DNA of 64,000 nucleotides from CAVSQX01 sp963730225 (GTDB lineage Bacteria; Planctomycetota; Phycisphaerae; Tepidisphaerales; Tepidisphaeraceae), in the NCBI GenBank assembly GCA_963730225.1, contig CAVSQX010000002.1:1-64000 (forward strand). Reading direction: 5' to 3'. A program made the translations under genes and the position numbers. The number at the start of each line of letters is the position of its first letter. Position 1 is the stretch's first letter. The notes beneath the pieces were generated by a model that saw nothing but the letters and a program-made list of their open reading frames with translations, had not been told where the DNA came from and made no database searches. Shown one piece after another: positions 55,179 to 64,000 of the stretch.

Positions 55179-55985
55179 TCACGGCACAACCAAAGCCTGC
55201 GGGTATCGAACCGCGAACTTCTGGCAGGCATCCTTGGCCGTCGCATAGGTGTCGTACGGCCCGGCGTCCAAGGCAATTCTGCCGTGCCCGTCGGCTCGTT
55301 GCGTGAAGGTTTGCCCGGTGGTCCGGAGCGAATCCGCCGCCGAATCCGCCGAAGCGGCGCTGTCGTAGATCGCCAATTGCACAAAAAAACTGCGAATCCC
55401 CTCATACTGCCGTGCCTGCTGCGCCGGCGGAGAATCCGGAAACTTCAGCTGGAGTTGATCGAACGTCTGATCCGCCTCGGGAAATCGCCCCAGGCGCTGC
55501 TGGCTCACGCCACAGCGGAAAAGCAGTTCCGCCTGAATGTTCGGTGAGTCGATCTTGTTCTGGGCCAATTTCGCCTGGTCCAGCACGGTCAGAAAATCAT
55601 CCTGAAAAAACGCCACGTTGGCCAGGCTGGCGCGGATATACCCTTCGGTTTTGATCGACGGATTCATCTCCAGCGCGTCCTCATACGCGCTTCGAGCCTC
55701 GGCCAGATCGTGGGCCGCCTGAGCGGGATTGCTCGCCGTCATTCTCTCGTAGGCGCGTCCCTTGATGTACATCGCCTCGGCCGAACCGGGCCCGCCGGGC
55801 TGTTCGTGAAGAAAATCGTCGGCACGCTGGATCGCCAGATCCGCCTCCCCTTGCTCCAGCGCCTGATACGCCGCCGAAAGCTCCTGATTCTGCTCCGGCG
55901 TGGTGGTGCCCATCTGTGTGCACCCCAGCAAGCCCAACGCCGCCAGGAATCCAATTCCGCTCTGAATTACAATTCGGTTTCGCAT
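55179..55985 (-). CDS. TPR lipoprotein with C-terminal SPOR-like domain
   Basis: 268 residues. Lipobox LLGC about residue 22. TPR-like helices follow (AAYQALEQGEADLAIQRAD, AYEDALEMNPSIK, RLGRFPEADQTFDQL), and the last 70 residues have the SPOR pattern SFFVQLAIYDSAASADSAA with a final IALDAGPYDTYATAKDACQK. SPOR domains bind peptidoglycan stripped of stem peptides, so a role in envelope assembly or division is likely. Start ATG 55985, divergent from the acyl-CoA ligase gene. Confidence 0.85.
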   Translation of the reverse strand: MRNRIVIQSGIGFLAALGLLGCTQMGTTTPEQNQELSAAYQALEQGEADLAIQRADDFLHEQPGGPGSAEAMYIKGRAYERMTASNPAQAAHDLAEARSAYEDALEMNPSIKTEGYIRASLANVAFFQDDFLTVLDQAKLAQNKIDSPNIQAELLFRCGVSQQRLGRFPEADQTFDQLQLKFPDSPPAQQARQYEGIRSFFVQLAIYDSAASADSAADSLRTTGQTFTQRADGHGRIALDAGPYDTYATAKDACQKFAVRYPQALVVP

Positions 55986-56018
55986 CCGTGCGTCCTTCAG
56001 GTAAGTTAGGAACCTCTT

Positions 56019-57493
56019 ATGCTATTTGAACCACTCTTCGCCCATGCCGCCGCCCATCCCGACGAAATTGCCGTCATCGACGATTCCGGCCAATTCACCA
56101 ACCAGCAACTGGCCTCCATGGCCGCCGGTCTGGGGATGTATCTCTCCATGCAAACCAGCCGCGACAAAGTCGGCCTGCTCCTTCCGGCCGGCGCCGGCTT
56201 TGCCGTCAGTTTCTACGGAACTCTGCTGGCTGGCAAGAGCGTGGTCCCCATCAATTTTCTTCTTGGCGACCGCGAAGTCGCACACGTCATCGCCGACAGC
56301 GGCATCGACACCGTCGTCACCATCACGCCGCTGGCCGGAAAACTTCAATCCAGCGGGCTGAAAATCATCGATTTGATGACGCTGCCAAAATCGCCTCCGC
56401 CGGGAATGGCCGCGCCAAACTTCCCACACCAAAGCCCGACGATCTTGCCGTGCTCATGTACACCAGCGGCACCAGCGCGCTGCCCAAGGGCGTCATGATC
56501 TCCTACGGAAATCTTCAAAGCGACGTCGAAGCCGCCATCACCCATGCCCGCCTGGAAGGAAAGCATAAATTCCTTGGGATTCTTCCGCTGTTTCACTCCA
56601 CCGGGCTTTTGGCGATGCTCATCGCCCCCATCACGCTGGGCGCACAGGTGATTTACATCGCCCGGTTCAGCCCCGTCGCCACGATCCAGGCGATCCGCAA
56701 ACATCAGATTTCTATCCTCGCCGCCGTGCCGAGCATGTACGGGGCGATCCTTCGGCTCAAAGACGCCTCGCCCGAAGATTTCAAGAACATGTACGCCACC
56801 ATCAGCGGCGGCGAGCCGCTGCCGGCGGCGATCGGTGAGGCGTTCCAACAGCGGTTCGGCGTTCCCATTTACGAAGGCTACGGCCTGACGGAAACGATCG
56901 GCCCGATCGCATTCAACGTCCCCGGTGCGATCCGTCCGCGCTCGGTCGGCAAAATAATCCCGACCGCCTCGGTAAAAATCGCGGGTGACACCGGCAACGC
57001 CTTGAGCCCCGGTCAGGAAGGCGAAGTTTGGCTCAAAGGCCCGATGGTCATGCAGGGTTACAATAATCTCCCCAAGGAAACCGCGGAAGTTCTGACTCCC
57101 GACGGCTATTTCAAATCCGGCGATCTCGGGCATCTGGATTCCGACGGCTACCTCTTCATCACCGGCCGGAAAAAGGAGCTGATCATCGTCGCCGGGGAAA
57201 AGGCCGTGCCGCGGGAGATCGAGGATGTGCTTCTGCGTCATCCCGCCGTCGCCGACGCCGCCGTGGTCGGTAAAAAAGATCCCAGCCGCGGCGAAGTCGT
57301 CGTCGCTTTTGTGATTCTCAAGGAAGGCCAATCCGCCACGGCGGATCAGCTGCGCGATTTCTGCCGCACGCAGGGATTGGCACAGTGGAAGTGCCCGCGC
57401 GAAGTCACCATGGTCAACGAATTACCGCGCTCGCCGACGGGCAAGGTGCTGAAGCGCGTTCTGAGTGAACAGGTCAATAGGGCGGGAAATTAA
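56019..57493 (+). pseudogene. AMP-dependent acyl-CoA synthetase/ligase, single-base frameshift
   Basis: Frame one (56019 to about 56415) gives the N-terminal part (GQFTNQQLASMAAGLG, VPINFLLGDREVAHV). Frame two begins about KLPTPKPDDLAVLMYTSGT, the ATP-binding P-loop TSGTSALPKG, and continues through YEGYGLTETIGP, YFKSGDLGHLDSDGYLFI, GRKKELII and the C-terminal catalytic Lys in SPTGKVLKR. Adding one base at CGCGCCAAAC gives a 491-residue enzyme of normal length. It would activate a fatty or organic acid with ATP and CoA. Substrate unknown. Confidence 0.85.
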
Positions 57494-57511
57494 TGCGTGG
57501 CATTCTCTTTC

Positions 57512-59389
57512 TCATTTCCCCTCCATCACCCACGGCTCCTCCCCTCGCTTCTCCCACGCCTTCGGTAAACTCGGCACATCCAAATACGTGCGATGCAGCC
57601 GCTCGATCTCCATCGGATTGATCACCAGTAACCAGTTCGCATCGACCTTCTCTCCCGCCCAAGCCTCGACCGGATCGGATTTGCCGGCGGGAAGATCGAA
57701 CACCGTGCGGTAATGCAGCCGCGATATCGGGATTTGATAGAGAAACGCTTCGGCGTCGCCGACCAGTCCAACCTGCTTGTCCGAATTCTTCATGCCCTTC
57801 AGTTCCAGTGGAATGGCGAAATCCAGATTGGTGATGCCGATCAAAATGCTCCGGACCGGATCGCGCGTCGTGCGAGCCAGATTATCGAAGATTCCCGTCC
57901 ATCCAAACGCCGCCGCCGATGCTCCCAGGACAATTCCGATCGGCCACATGTTCTTCCAGCGAATTTGCCCAATCAGAATTCCCGCGATCGGAATCAGCAT
58001 CACCAGAAATCGGGCGATCAAATGGGTGAAGCCGATCCAGGTGATGAAGATGATCGCGCCGGTGATCAGCAAAACCCACGTTCGGCGTTTTTGCCAGCCC
58101 AGCCCCGCTGCGACCACCGCCGCCGGCAGCAGGACGTAATCGTACTGCCACTGGCTCAGCACATCGGTCCAGAGAATTCGGAATCGCGCCGCGATTGGTT
58201 GCTCCGCCGCCGTGGGGCTGTGCGCTCGGCGAAACCGCTCCGCCTGCCCGTCGCTGAAATGTCCCTGCCCCAGCGTTTTCATCGCCACCGGAAAAACCGG
58301 ATTCCCCGCCCAGGCGACATTGCGAATCAGCCACGGCGAAAGCACCAGGATTCCCGCCAATAGGAACACTCCGCAGCCGATCAGAATTTTTCGTGACATG
58401 CCGACGAACGCGATCGCCGCCGCGATCGGCACGGCGAGAAGCAGCATGGGCACCGCCGTGATTTTCACCCCCGCCGCCAATCCCGCCATCACGCCGCCCA
58501 GAGCCATCGTTTTTGCGCCTGGCCGCATCGCCCACACCACCGCCAGCGCCGTATAAAGCATCAGCGCCGACTCCACATACGGCACACTCCCCAGCATGAT
58601 GACCCACGGCACGCACGACACCACCGCCGCCGCGATCGCCCCGGCGCGCCGATCCTCCGTCGCGCCGGCCACCGCCAGCACCATCAGCGCTGAATATCCC
58701 ACGCAGATAAATTGACAGATATACATCGCCCGCCACGGCCCCCCGAACGCATGCATCGCCAGCAAAAACTGCATCTCCGCGTTGAATGGAAAATAGCTGA
58801 AGACGTTGTGATCCAGCGGCGCGATTTGCCCCGCGTCATACCATTCCCGCGGCACCTCCAAGTGGTAGCTGAGCACGTCGTACTGGTCCGGATCCCACGG
58901 CCGCCACAATTCTCCGGGCATCACCGATGCCGCCACCGTCGCCGTCGCCAGCGAAACGATCGGAATCAACCAAATCCAGCCTGATGTCGCCGACTTTGAA
59001 AACCAATCACGCATCGCCTGCTTGCCGAGCGATTGCCGCGTCAGCCGCGTCATGGGCAGGAGAAAAAGAACGATCCCCGTGCATGGCATCGCCAGCGCGC
59101 CGGCTCGATTCAGCCATCCGAGCAATCCCAACCCCAGCGCCGCCAGGCTGAAAATCCCCAGCCCCAGTCCACCGGCCGTCGCAATCGTCAGCGACGGGTT
59201 GGCCGTGAATCCTCCCAGTCGAAGAATCACCGCGCCAAGGCACGCCGCTCCGGCGATCCACACCAGCGCGGTCACGCCGTCGGTCAGCAGCATCACGCAT
59301 TCGAATCCCCAGCTGCCCGGAACGTAAACGATCAGCGTGGCCAGAAAAACAATCACCGCCGCGATGAAGACGGCCAGCCGCGTGTTCAT
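57512..59389 (-). CDS. Polytopic GT39/ArnT-like glycosyltransferase-type membrane protein
   Basis: 625 residues with about 14 hydrophobic helices. A large first periplasmic loop contains WRPWDPDQYDVLSYHLEVP and a later HNVFSYFPFNAEMQF, resembling acidic loop motifs of polyprenyl-phosphate-dependent glycosyltransferases. The C-terminal 100 residues are a soluble domain (VGLVGDAEAFLYQIPISR). It probably glycosylates an envelope component. Its start overlaps the stop of the upstream gene by 4 bases, making it the last gene of the heme operon transcript. Confidence 0.75.
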   Translation of the reverse strand: MNTRLAVFIAAVIVFLATLIVYVPGSWGFECVMLLTDGVTALVWIAGAACLGAVILRLGGFTANPSLTIATAGGLGLGIFSLAALGLGLLGWLNRAGALAMPCTGIVLFLLPMTRLTRQSLGKQAMRDWFSKSATSGWIWLIPIVSLATATVAASVMPGELWRPWDPDQYDVLSYHLEVPREWYDAGQIAPLDHNVFSYFPFNAEMQFLLAMHAFGGPWRAMYICQFICVGYSALMVLAVAGATEDRRAGAIAAAVVSCVPWVIMLGSVPYVESALMLYTALAVVWAMRPGAKTMALGGVMAGLAAGVKITAVPMLLLAVPIAAAIAFVGMSRKILIGCGVFLLAGILVLSPWLIRNVAWAGNPVFPVAMKTLGQGHFSDGQAERFRRAHSPTAAEQPIAARFRILWTDVLSQWQYDYVLLPAAVVAAGLGWQKRRTWVLLITGAIIFITWIGFTHLIARFLVMLIPIAGILIGQIRWKNMWPIGIVLGASAAAFGWTGIFDNLARTTRDPVRSILIGITNLDFAIPLELKGMKNSDKQVGLVGDAEAFLYQIPISRLHYRTVFDLPAGKSDPVEAWAGEKVDANWLLVINPMEIERLHRTYLDVPSLPKAWEKRGEEPWVMEGK

Positions 59390-61263
59390 TTTTCAATCGC
59401 CAGCACCCGGTAGGAATGCGGTGGAAGTTGTAATGCGAATGTCGTCTGCGGTGGACCGCTGGGCCGCATCCAGCGCGGCTGGGTCGTCGGATCATCCATC
59501 GGCTCGGCCGGGAATTCCTCTCCGCTGATCGCATCGCGCACCTGGCCGCCGACTCCCGGGATCGAGATTTCCACCTGAGTCGCCGTCGGCAGATACGACT
59601 CGACGATGAATGTGTTGTTGTCGTAGGCGAACAGACTCACCTGCGCCGGAGCATCGAGCCGAACGGGAAAACCCTGCAAAATCACCCGCCGGATTGCCGT
59701 CAAAACTTCCGGCGGGAAACTGTACAGATCGTTGAAATTGTCCGGAATCGTCAGCACGTACAGCATTCCTTTGCCGTAGCGGTCGTTGAGCAGAATGGGA
59801 TAACCGTTTCCGTTGGCCATTCCCGCCACCAGCATCCAGGCGTCGTTGGTGAGAAATCGAATTTCCGGAATCATCACGCCGTCGTCCAGCGTCGTCGTGC
59901 CGATCGGCCGGCCGCCGCGCCCCTCGAAGCTGGTGACCAGCGCCTTATGATCGGTGTATTGCAGCTCGCAAATGTCCTCGATTCCCTTTCCCGCAAGCGC
60001 GTGCAGCAATCCTGACGTGATGATTACCGATTTCCCCGCCACGAGTTGCCGCTTGATCTTCTCGACAATCTCCGGGTCGCTCCCGGCCGATTCGGTCAAC
60101 AGCAGCATCGGCGCATCGGTCGGAAAACTCGGATACAGATCGATCGGGATTCCGATCATGCCCAGATAATTGTGCAGAAAATCTTCGCCGGTGGCGTGCG
60201 GCGGACGATAACTTTTCAGGCCGATCGGATTCCCCAATTGCCCCACGACCTCATCCGCCTGCTCCAGGGCATATCCGGCCGCCCGGGCGATGTCGGGCTC
60301 GGTACGTTGACCGCGCATCCGATCGTAATCAAAGCTCGGATGCAGCTTCTCCCACGCCGAGCGATCTCCCGCCTGCAACGGCTGCATCAGCGAGAGAAAA
60401 TTGAACAGCGTGATTTCCCTCGCCTTGCCGAACGCCGTGTCCCACAACTGCTCCGCGTACCGATCCGCTATGTGAAAATCGAACGGGTCCACCCAGCCCC
60501 CGGCGTTTCCGCCCGGCTTGATGTTCTCGAAATACCGCATGATCTGGTAGCTCTCGTAGGGCTGAAGATGCTGCTCGGTGAAAACCGGATCGCGCGTCTC
60601 CGTGCCGGTGTAGATGGCATCGAACATCTGCGGTTCTTTTTCCAGATCGTATCCCAATCCGGCAAAATGCTCGTACCAGTTGGGGAATTTGATGATCATC
60701 CGGATTTTCGGATTGATCGCCCGCGCCGGCTTGAGCACGAGATCTTCGGCGACCTCGTCCATCAATCCCAGCCGAAAATCCGTCCAGCTTTTGTTCCCCT
60801 TGGCCGCGATGTCCGATTCGTACTTGGTGGTATCGAAGAAAAAATCGTCCAGAATCACTTCGTCAAAATGCCGGGCCGCCATCTCCGTGGCATCCTTGAT
60901 CATCTCCCGGTCGCGCGGATCAGTGTAGCACGGCGAGACGAATTGCCCGTCGATCGAACCCGAATCCAGCGCCATGCCGCCGGCGACTGTCACCCCGCGA
61001 TCGGTGAAAAATTTCTTGATTCCCTCCAGCGTCGATTCTTCCGGCGACTGTCGGCTTCGATAAGTCTCGATGTAAATCTTGTCGATCTTCACCTGGCCGC
61101 TGAGCCGTTGCCACGCCTGGGCAAGCCATTGCGGATCGCTCATCCGCACCGTCGCGCCGATCGGGGCGTAAACCGCCACGGTGAAATTCTTGTATTTCCC
61201 GTCGCCGCCGACCGCGCAAGCGGTGAAAACGGCGCACCAGACCGCGCTGCCCAGCCACTTCAT
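59386..61263 (-). CDS. Secreted protein of unknown function, possible TIM-barrel glycosidase-like
   Basis: 625 residues. A short signal peptide (WLGSAVWCAVFTACAVGG) precedes a region with alternating strands and helices (TVAVYAPIGATVRM, KIDKIYIETYRSR, FDEVILDDFFFDTTKY, RMIIKFPNWYEHF) like a TIM barrel; the acidic DD in the third segment is a possible active site. A flavodoxin-like glutamine-amidotransferase-type middle (MLLLTESAG, KSVIITSGLLHALAG) and a C-terminal beta domain follow. I do not recognise the family. It overlaps both neighbours by 4 bases, so it is in the hemA operon. Confidence 0.75.
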   Translation of the reverse strand: MKWLGSAVWCAVFTACAVGGDGKYKNFTVAVYAPIGATVRMSDPQWLAQAWQRLSGQVKIDKIYIETYRSRQSPEESTLEGIKKFFTDRGVTVAGGMALDSGSIDGQFVSPCYTDPRDREMIKDATEMAARHFDEVILDDFFFDTTKYESDIAAKGNKSWTDFRLGLMDEVAEDLVLKPARAINPKIRMIIKFPNWYEHFAGLGYDLEKEPQMFDAIYTGTETRDPVFTEQHLQPYESYQIMRYFENIKPGGNAGGWVDPFDFHIADRYAEQLWDTAFGKAREITLFNFLSLMQPLQAGDRSAWEKLHPSFDYDRMRGQRTEPDIARAAGYALEQADEVVGQLGNPIGLKSYRPPHATGEDFLHNYLGMIGIPIDLYPSFPTDAPMLLLTESAGSDPEIVEKIKRQLVAGKSVIITSGLLHALAGKGIEDICELQYTDHKALVTSFEGRGGRPIGTTTLDDGVMIPEIRFLTNDAWMLVAGMANGNGYPILLNDRYGKGMLYVLTIPDNFNDLYSFPPEVLTAIRRVILQGFPVRLDAPAQVSLFAYDNNTFIVESYLPTATQVEISIPGVGGQVRDAISGEEFPAEPMDDPTTQPRWMRPSGPPQTTFALQLPPHSYRVLAIEK

Positions 61264-62549
61264 CTTGATTCCTCCGATTCCGCTTCATCCTGCCCCAGCT
61301 TAAACAACTGTTCCATCGCATGAATGTACTGCGTCATCGGCGCGTGGGCTTCATTCGCCTGCCGCAGGGCCTGCACCGGATCGTGCAACAGCTTATTCAC
61401 GATTCGCCGCGCCAACTCCTCCAGATGTTCCCGCTCCGCCGCGCTTACTCCCGGCAATCGTCCCAGCGATTTGCTCAGTTCCTCCAGGGCCAACTCATGC
61501 GATCGCTTGTACAACCGATCGATCATCGGCCCGATCTCCCGCAGCCGATGCGACATCAGATATTCCCCCACGGCCGTCGCCACAATTTTCCGCGCCGCCT
61601 CGATCGCCTCCCGCCGCCCGGCCTGCGTGCGGCTCACCACCTGCTGCAAATCGTCGATGTTGTACAAATACACATTCTCCATCTCCCCGATGGCCGGCTC
61701 GATATCCCGTGGCATGGCGATGTCGATCAGAAAAATCGGCCGCAATCTTCTTCGCCGATGGATCGCCGTAAATTGCCTGGCCGTCAGAATCGGCTGGGCC
61801 GATCCCGTCGAGCTCACGACGATATCCACCGGCACCAGGGCATCGGCCAATTCATCCATCGAAACGCCCCGTCCGGCAAATCGCCCGGCGAGAGTCTTCG
61901 CTTTCTGGCCATCCCGATTGCAAACCACCAATTCCCGCGGCCCCAGCTCCGCGAAGCTTCGCAGCACCGCCGATCCCATCTTCCCCGCGCCGATTCCCAT
62001 TACCGTCTTGTCGTGAAAATGATCGAAAATCAGCCGGGCAAAATCGACCGCCACGCTGGCGATGCTCAGCCGGCCTTCCCCCAGCGCCGTCTCGCGCATC
62101 ACCTGTTTTCCGGTCGCGATCGCATACTGAAACAACGGATTGAGCGACTTGCCCACCACGCCGGCCGACCGAGCCGCATCGTACGCCTGTCGCACCTGCC
62201 CCAGAATTTGCGTCTCCCCCAGCACCATCGAATCCAGCGATGACGCCACCGAAAAAAGATGCTCCACCACCGCCCGTCCCGACTTCTGATAAAACTTCTC
62301 CGCGATTTGCTCGATCGCCACGCCCCGTCGCCGCCCCAGAAATTCCTTCAACTGCGGCGGCGAAAAATCTCCGCTGGCGTAAATCTCCACTCGATTGCAC
62401 GTGGAAAGAATCACGCATTCCCCTCCCGCCAGCTCATCGGCAAATGCCTTCAGTGCCGCGGTGGTCTCGGCTGAATCAAACGCCAGCCGCTCGCGCAGCT
62501 CCAGCGCGGCGGTCGTGTGATTCAGTCCCAGCAGGTGCAGCCGATGCAT
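61260..62549 (-). CDS. hemA: Glutamyl-tRNA reductase
   Basis: 429 residues. Motifs: LLGLNHTTAALELRERLAF, catalytic-cysteine segment VILSTCNRVEIYA, VLGETQILGQVR, VMGIGAGKMG for NADPH, LIDIAMPRDIEP, and the C-terminal dimerisation helices. It makes glutamate-1-semialdehyde from Glu-tRNA(Glu), the first step of C5 tetrapyrrole synthesis. The frame is open far upstream, but ATG 62549 overlaps the hemX stop (TGATG) and begins at the family N-terminus. Confidence 0.96.
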   Translation of the reverse strand: MHRLHLLGLNHTTAALELRERLAFDSAETTAALKAFADELAGGECVILSTCNRVEIYASGDFSPPQLKEFLGRRRGVAIEQIAEKFYQKSGRAVVEHLFSVASSLDSMVLGETQILGQVRQAYDAARSAGVVGKSLNPLFQYAIATGKQVMRETALGEGRLSIASVAVDFARLIFDHFHDKTVMGIGAGKMGSAVLRSFAELGPRELVVCNRDGQKAKTLAGRFAGRGVSMDELADALVPVDIVVSSTGSAQPILTARQFTAIHRRRRLRPIFLIDIAMPRDIEPAIGEMENVYLYNIDDLQQVVSRTQAGRREAIEAARKIVATAVGEYLMSHRLREIGPMIDRLYKRSHELALEELSKSLGRLPGVSAAEREHLEELARRIVNKLLHDPVQALRQANEAHAPMTQYIHAMEQLFKLGQDEAESEESR

Positions 62550-63355
62550 CAACGACTCGCTCCCGACGGCGAAAACTGCGCCGCCACCAGCGCTCCAACC
62601 ATCAGCGTGAATCCGACGATGCTCAACAACGCCGCCCGCCGGCCTCGAAAGGCCGGATTGATCGGTGCGTGCAACACCACCGCATACACCATCCACACGG
62701 CCACCGCGAGCGCCACCTTGGCCGGCTGAGTCGATTTTCCCTGTCCGATCATTTCGATCGCGCCGGTGATGATTCCGATCGTCAGCAGCGCAAATCCCAG
62801 CGCCACCGCCGACATGGTCAAATGTTCCAGCCGCTCCAGCGAGCCCAGGTACGCGCCCGCCTGCTGTTTTCGGCGAAGCGCGGCGCTGCTCAGGACATAC
62901 ATCGCTCCCGTCGCCGCCGCCACCGCAAACGCCGCCGCTCCGATGAAGCTGCTGGCCAGGTGCAATTCCTTCCACATCCGCCCGACGTACGGATGAAACT
63001 GCGTTCGTCCGAAAACCGCGGCTCCGATCAACAGCAAGATCACGATCGGCATGATGAACCAATCCAATGCCGCCAGCGGGCGCGTCCCCTGAATGTAGGC
63101 GACAAAGCCCGCCAGCAAAACACCCAGCCACACCAGCGCATCGAAATTGTCCCGCATCGGAATCCAATTCCCGCGGGTTTCGCTGTGCCACGCCAGCACG
63201 GCCACCGCCGCCAGGATTCCCCAGTACAAACAGCTCTTGCCGATCAGTCGCATGGATTTTGTATTCCATCGCTGCCGTGCAACCGAGATCGCTCCACCGG
63301 CCGCAAAGAATGCGACGGCGAGAATCAGAAGAGCCAGTTGTCCGTTGCTTGGCAT
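62549..63355 (-). CDS. HemX/CcsA-like cytochrome c assembly membrane protein
   Basis: 268 residues with about eight transmembrane helices. It resembles HemX and CcsA/ResC proteins: RDNFDALVWLGVLLAGFV, HPYVGRMWKELHLASSFIG with histidines suited to heme, and LERLEHLTMSAVALGF. HemX affects HemA level in Bacillus, while CcsA proteins export heme; adjacency to hemA suggests the former. Its stop overlaps the hemA start by one base. Confidence 0.85.
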   Translation of the reverse strand: MPSNGQLALLILAVAFFAAGGAISVARQRWNTKSMRLIGKSCLYWGILAAVAVLAWHSETRGNWIPMRDNFDALVWLGVLLAGFVAYIQGTRPLAALDWFIMPIVILLLIGAAVFGRTQFHPYVGRMWKELHLASSFIGAAAFAVAAATGAMYVLSSAALRRKQQAGAYLGSLERLEHLTMSAVALGFALLTIGIITGAIEMIGQGKSTQPAKVALAVAVWMVYAVVLHAPINPAFRGRRAALLSIVGFTLMVGALVAAQFSPSGASR

Positions 63356-63368
63356 CAGAGAGTGTCGG

Positions 63369-63990
63369 CTAACCGAGGTTCAATTTGCGTCCGATGCGCT
63401 GTTCGATCCAGGTCCGCAGCGAACCGGCGACGGCCATGTCGGCGGCCTCTTCGCTGACCGCGGTCCGAAAAATCTCCGCGCAAAGATCCCCGGCAAGTTC
63501 GCCGCCAGAATCGCCGGCCGAAGTTCCGTCATGGCATCCGCCAGTTTCGTCCATCGTCGATCCAATTTGTCTTGCAGGTCATCCCGAATCTTCCCGGCCA
63601 CCGACGGCGATCCACCGGCCCAGACCGCCACCGTGACGGCCCCCTCCCGAAAAATCGCTCCGGCCGTAAAATCTCCGTGATCCTCGCGGTCCGCCCGGCT
63701 CACCAGCGCACCGATTTTCAATGCTTCCGCCGCCACCGCACGGTTCACTTCCGCCGAATCCGTCGCCGCGATCACCAACTGCGCATCGCCCAGTTTTTCG
63801 GCGCAAATTCACCCACAATCCTCTCGATCCCCTGGGGCATCGTCGCGTCGAACTTCGGCGAAATCACCCGCACCCGCCTGGCTCCCGCGGCCAGCAATCC
63901 CGCCGCCTTCCGCGCCGCCACCGCTCCGCCGCCGACGATCACGATCCGCCGATCGGCCACGTCCAGTAGAATTGGATATCCCTGCGTCAC
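63369..63990 (-). pseudogene. Siroheme synthase / precorrin-2 dehydrogenase, two frameshifts
   Basis: Three frames carry successive parts of one protein: YPILLDVADRRIVIVGGGAV with the NAD site, then LGDAQLVIAATDSAEVN with AVWAGGSPSVAGKIRDDL, then a tail ADMAVAGSLRTWIEQRIG. Switches near 63800 (an A run) and near 63490 each need one added base; the restored length is about 207 residues, typical of stand-alone precorrin-2 dehydrogenases (SirC/Met8p-type). The enzyme oxidises precorrin-2 to sirohydrochlorin. It sits upstream of hemX-hemA and may be the operon head. Sequence error or decay are both possible. Confidence 0.85.
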
Positions 63991-64000
63991 CAGTCGGCCG

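Overview
This is one contiguous stretch of a GC-rich, Gram-negative chromosome that looks planctomycetal (Phycisphaerae/Tepidisphaerales-like). The taxonomic call is an inference from family signatures, not a database match. The signatures are: three exported proteins with the N-terminal LEPR-XLL-type motif (LESRLMLS, LETRTLMSA, LERRLLLSA); three proteins ending in a PEP-CTERM sorting tail (VPEPAS, hydrophobic helix, Arg cluster); dockerin-like Ca-binding repeats; an RRAFTLVELLVV-type pseudopilin; and a planctomycete-style ECF sigma fragment. LpxI and an OprB-type porin indicate an outer membrane.

Layout. 0.1-7.6 kb: small lipoprotein, NAD(P)-binding oxidoreductase, lpxI-moaD-moaE (minus), a large secreted beta-helix protein and NADP isocitrate dehydrogenase. 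7.8-16.1 kb: an exported C39-like cysteine peptidase with PEP-CTERM; a minus-strand copper operon (small Cys protein, outer-membrane-like protein, CopC, CopD); then OprB porin, beta-propeller protein and Tat-exported Dyp peroxidase. 16.2-23.4 kb: coiled-coil LEPR-XLL protein, Dus, a TMTC-like multi-membrane TPR protein, bifunctional PutA, SirB1-type protein. 23.4-32.8 kb: a scarred region with a sigma-factor remnant, an IS with intact 19-bp inverted repeats and a 9-bp target duplication, and a sugar-acid module (6-phosphogluconate dehydrogenase, 2-hydroxyacid dehydrogenase, KDG kinase, tagaturonate epimerase) whose gene junctions carry heptanucleotide GGCAATY tandem repeats; then a membrane-anchored HNH protein and small ORFs.

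33.2-52.7 kb is the most coherent accessory unit: a candidate xyloglucan-utilisation locus. It has a YicI-type GH31 alpha-xylosidase, a lipoprotein GH31 with a PA14 insert, two GH74-type beta-propeller enzymes (one with a LEPR-XLL leader and a dockerin-like tail), two PEP-CTERM proteins sharing a domain, and two LacI regulators. Near-palindromic sites of the form GCAARCGYTTGC lie in the intergenic regions of several of these genes, suggesting one LacI-type regulon. A DUF433 antitoxin with an amber-interrupted DUF5615 toxin sits inside the locus.

53.3-64 kb: class I aminotransferase, MarR regulator, TPR/SPOR lipoprotein, acyl-CoA ligase (frameshifted), and a tightly overlapping minus-strand heme operon (siroheme synthase, HemX/CcsA-like, HemA) that continues into two proteins of unknown role.

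Caution on integrity: several well-conserved genes are broken by single-base indels, most at or beside short homopolymers (four-helix-bundle gene, GH74-dockerin, PEP-CTERM-dockerin, acyl-CoA ligase, siroheme synthase). Restoring one base at each site gives family-typical full-length products, so sequencing or assembly indels are as plausible as real gene decay.
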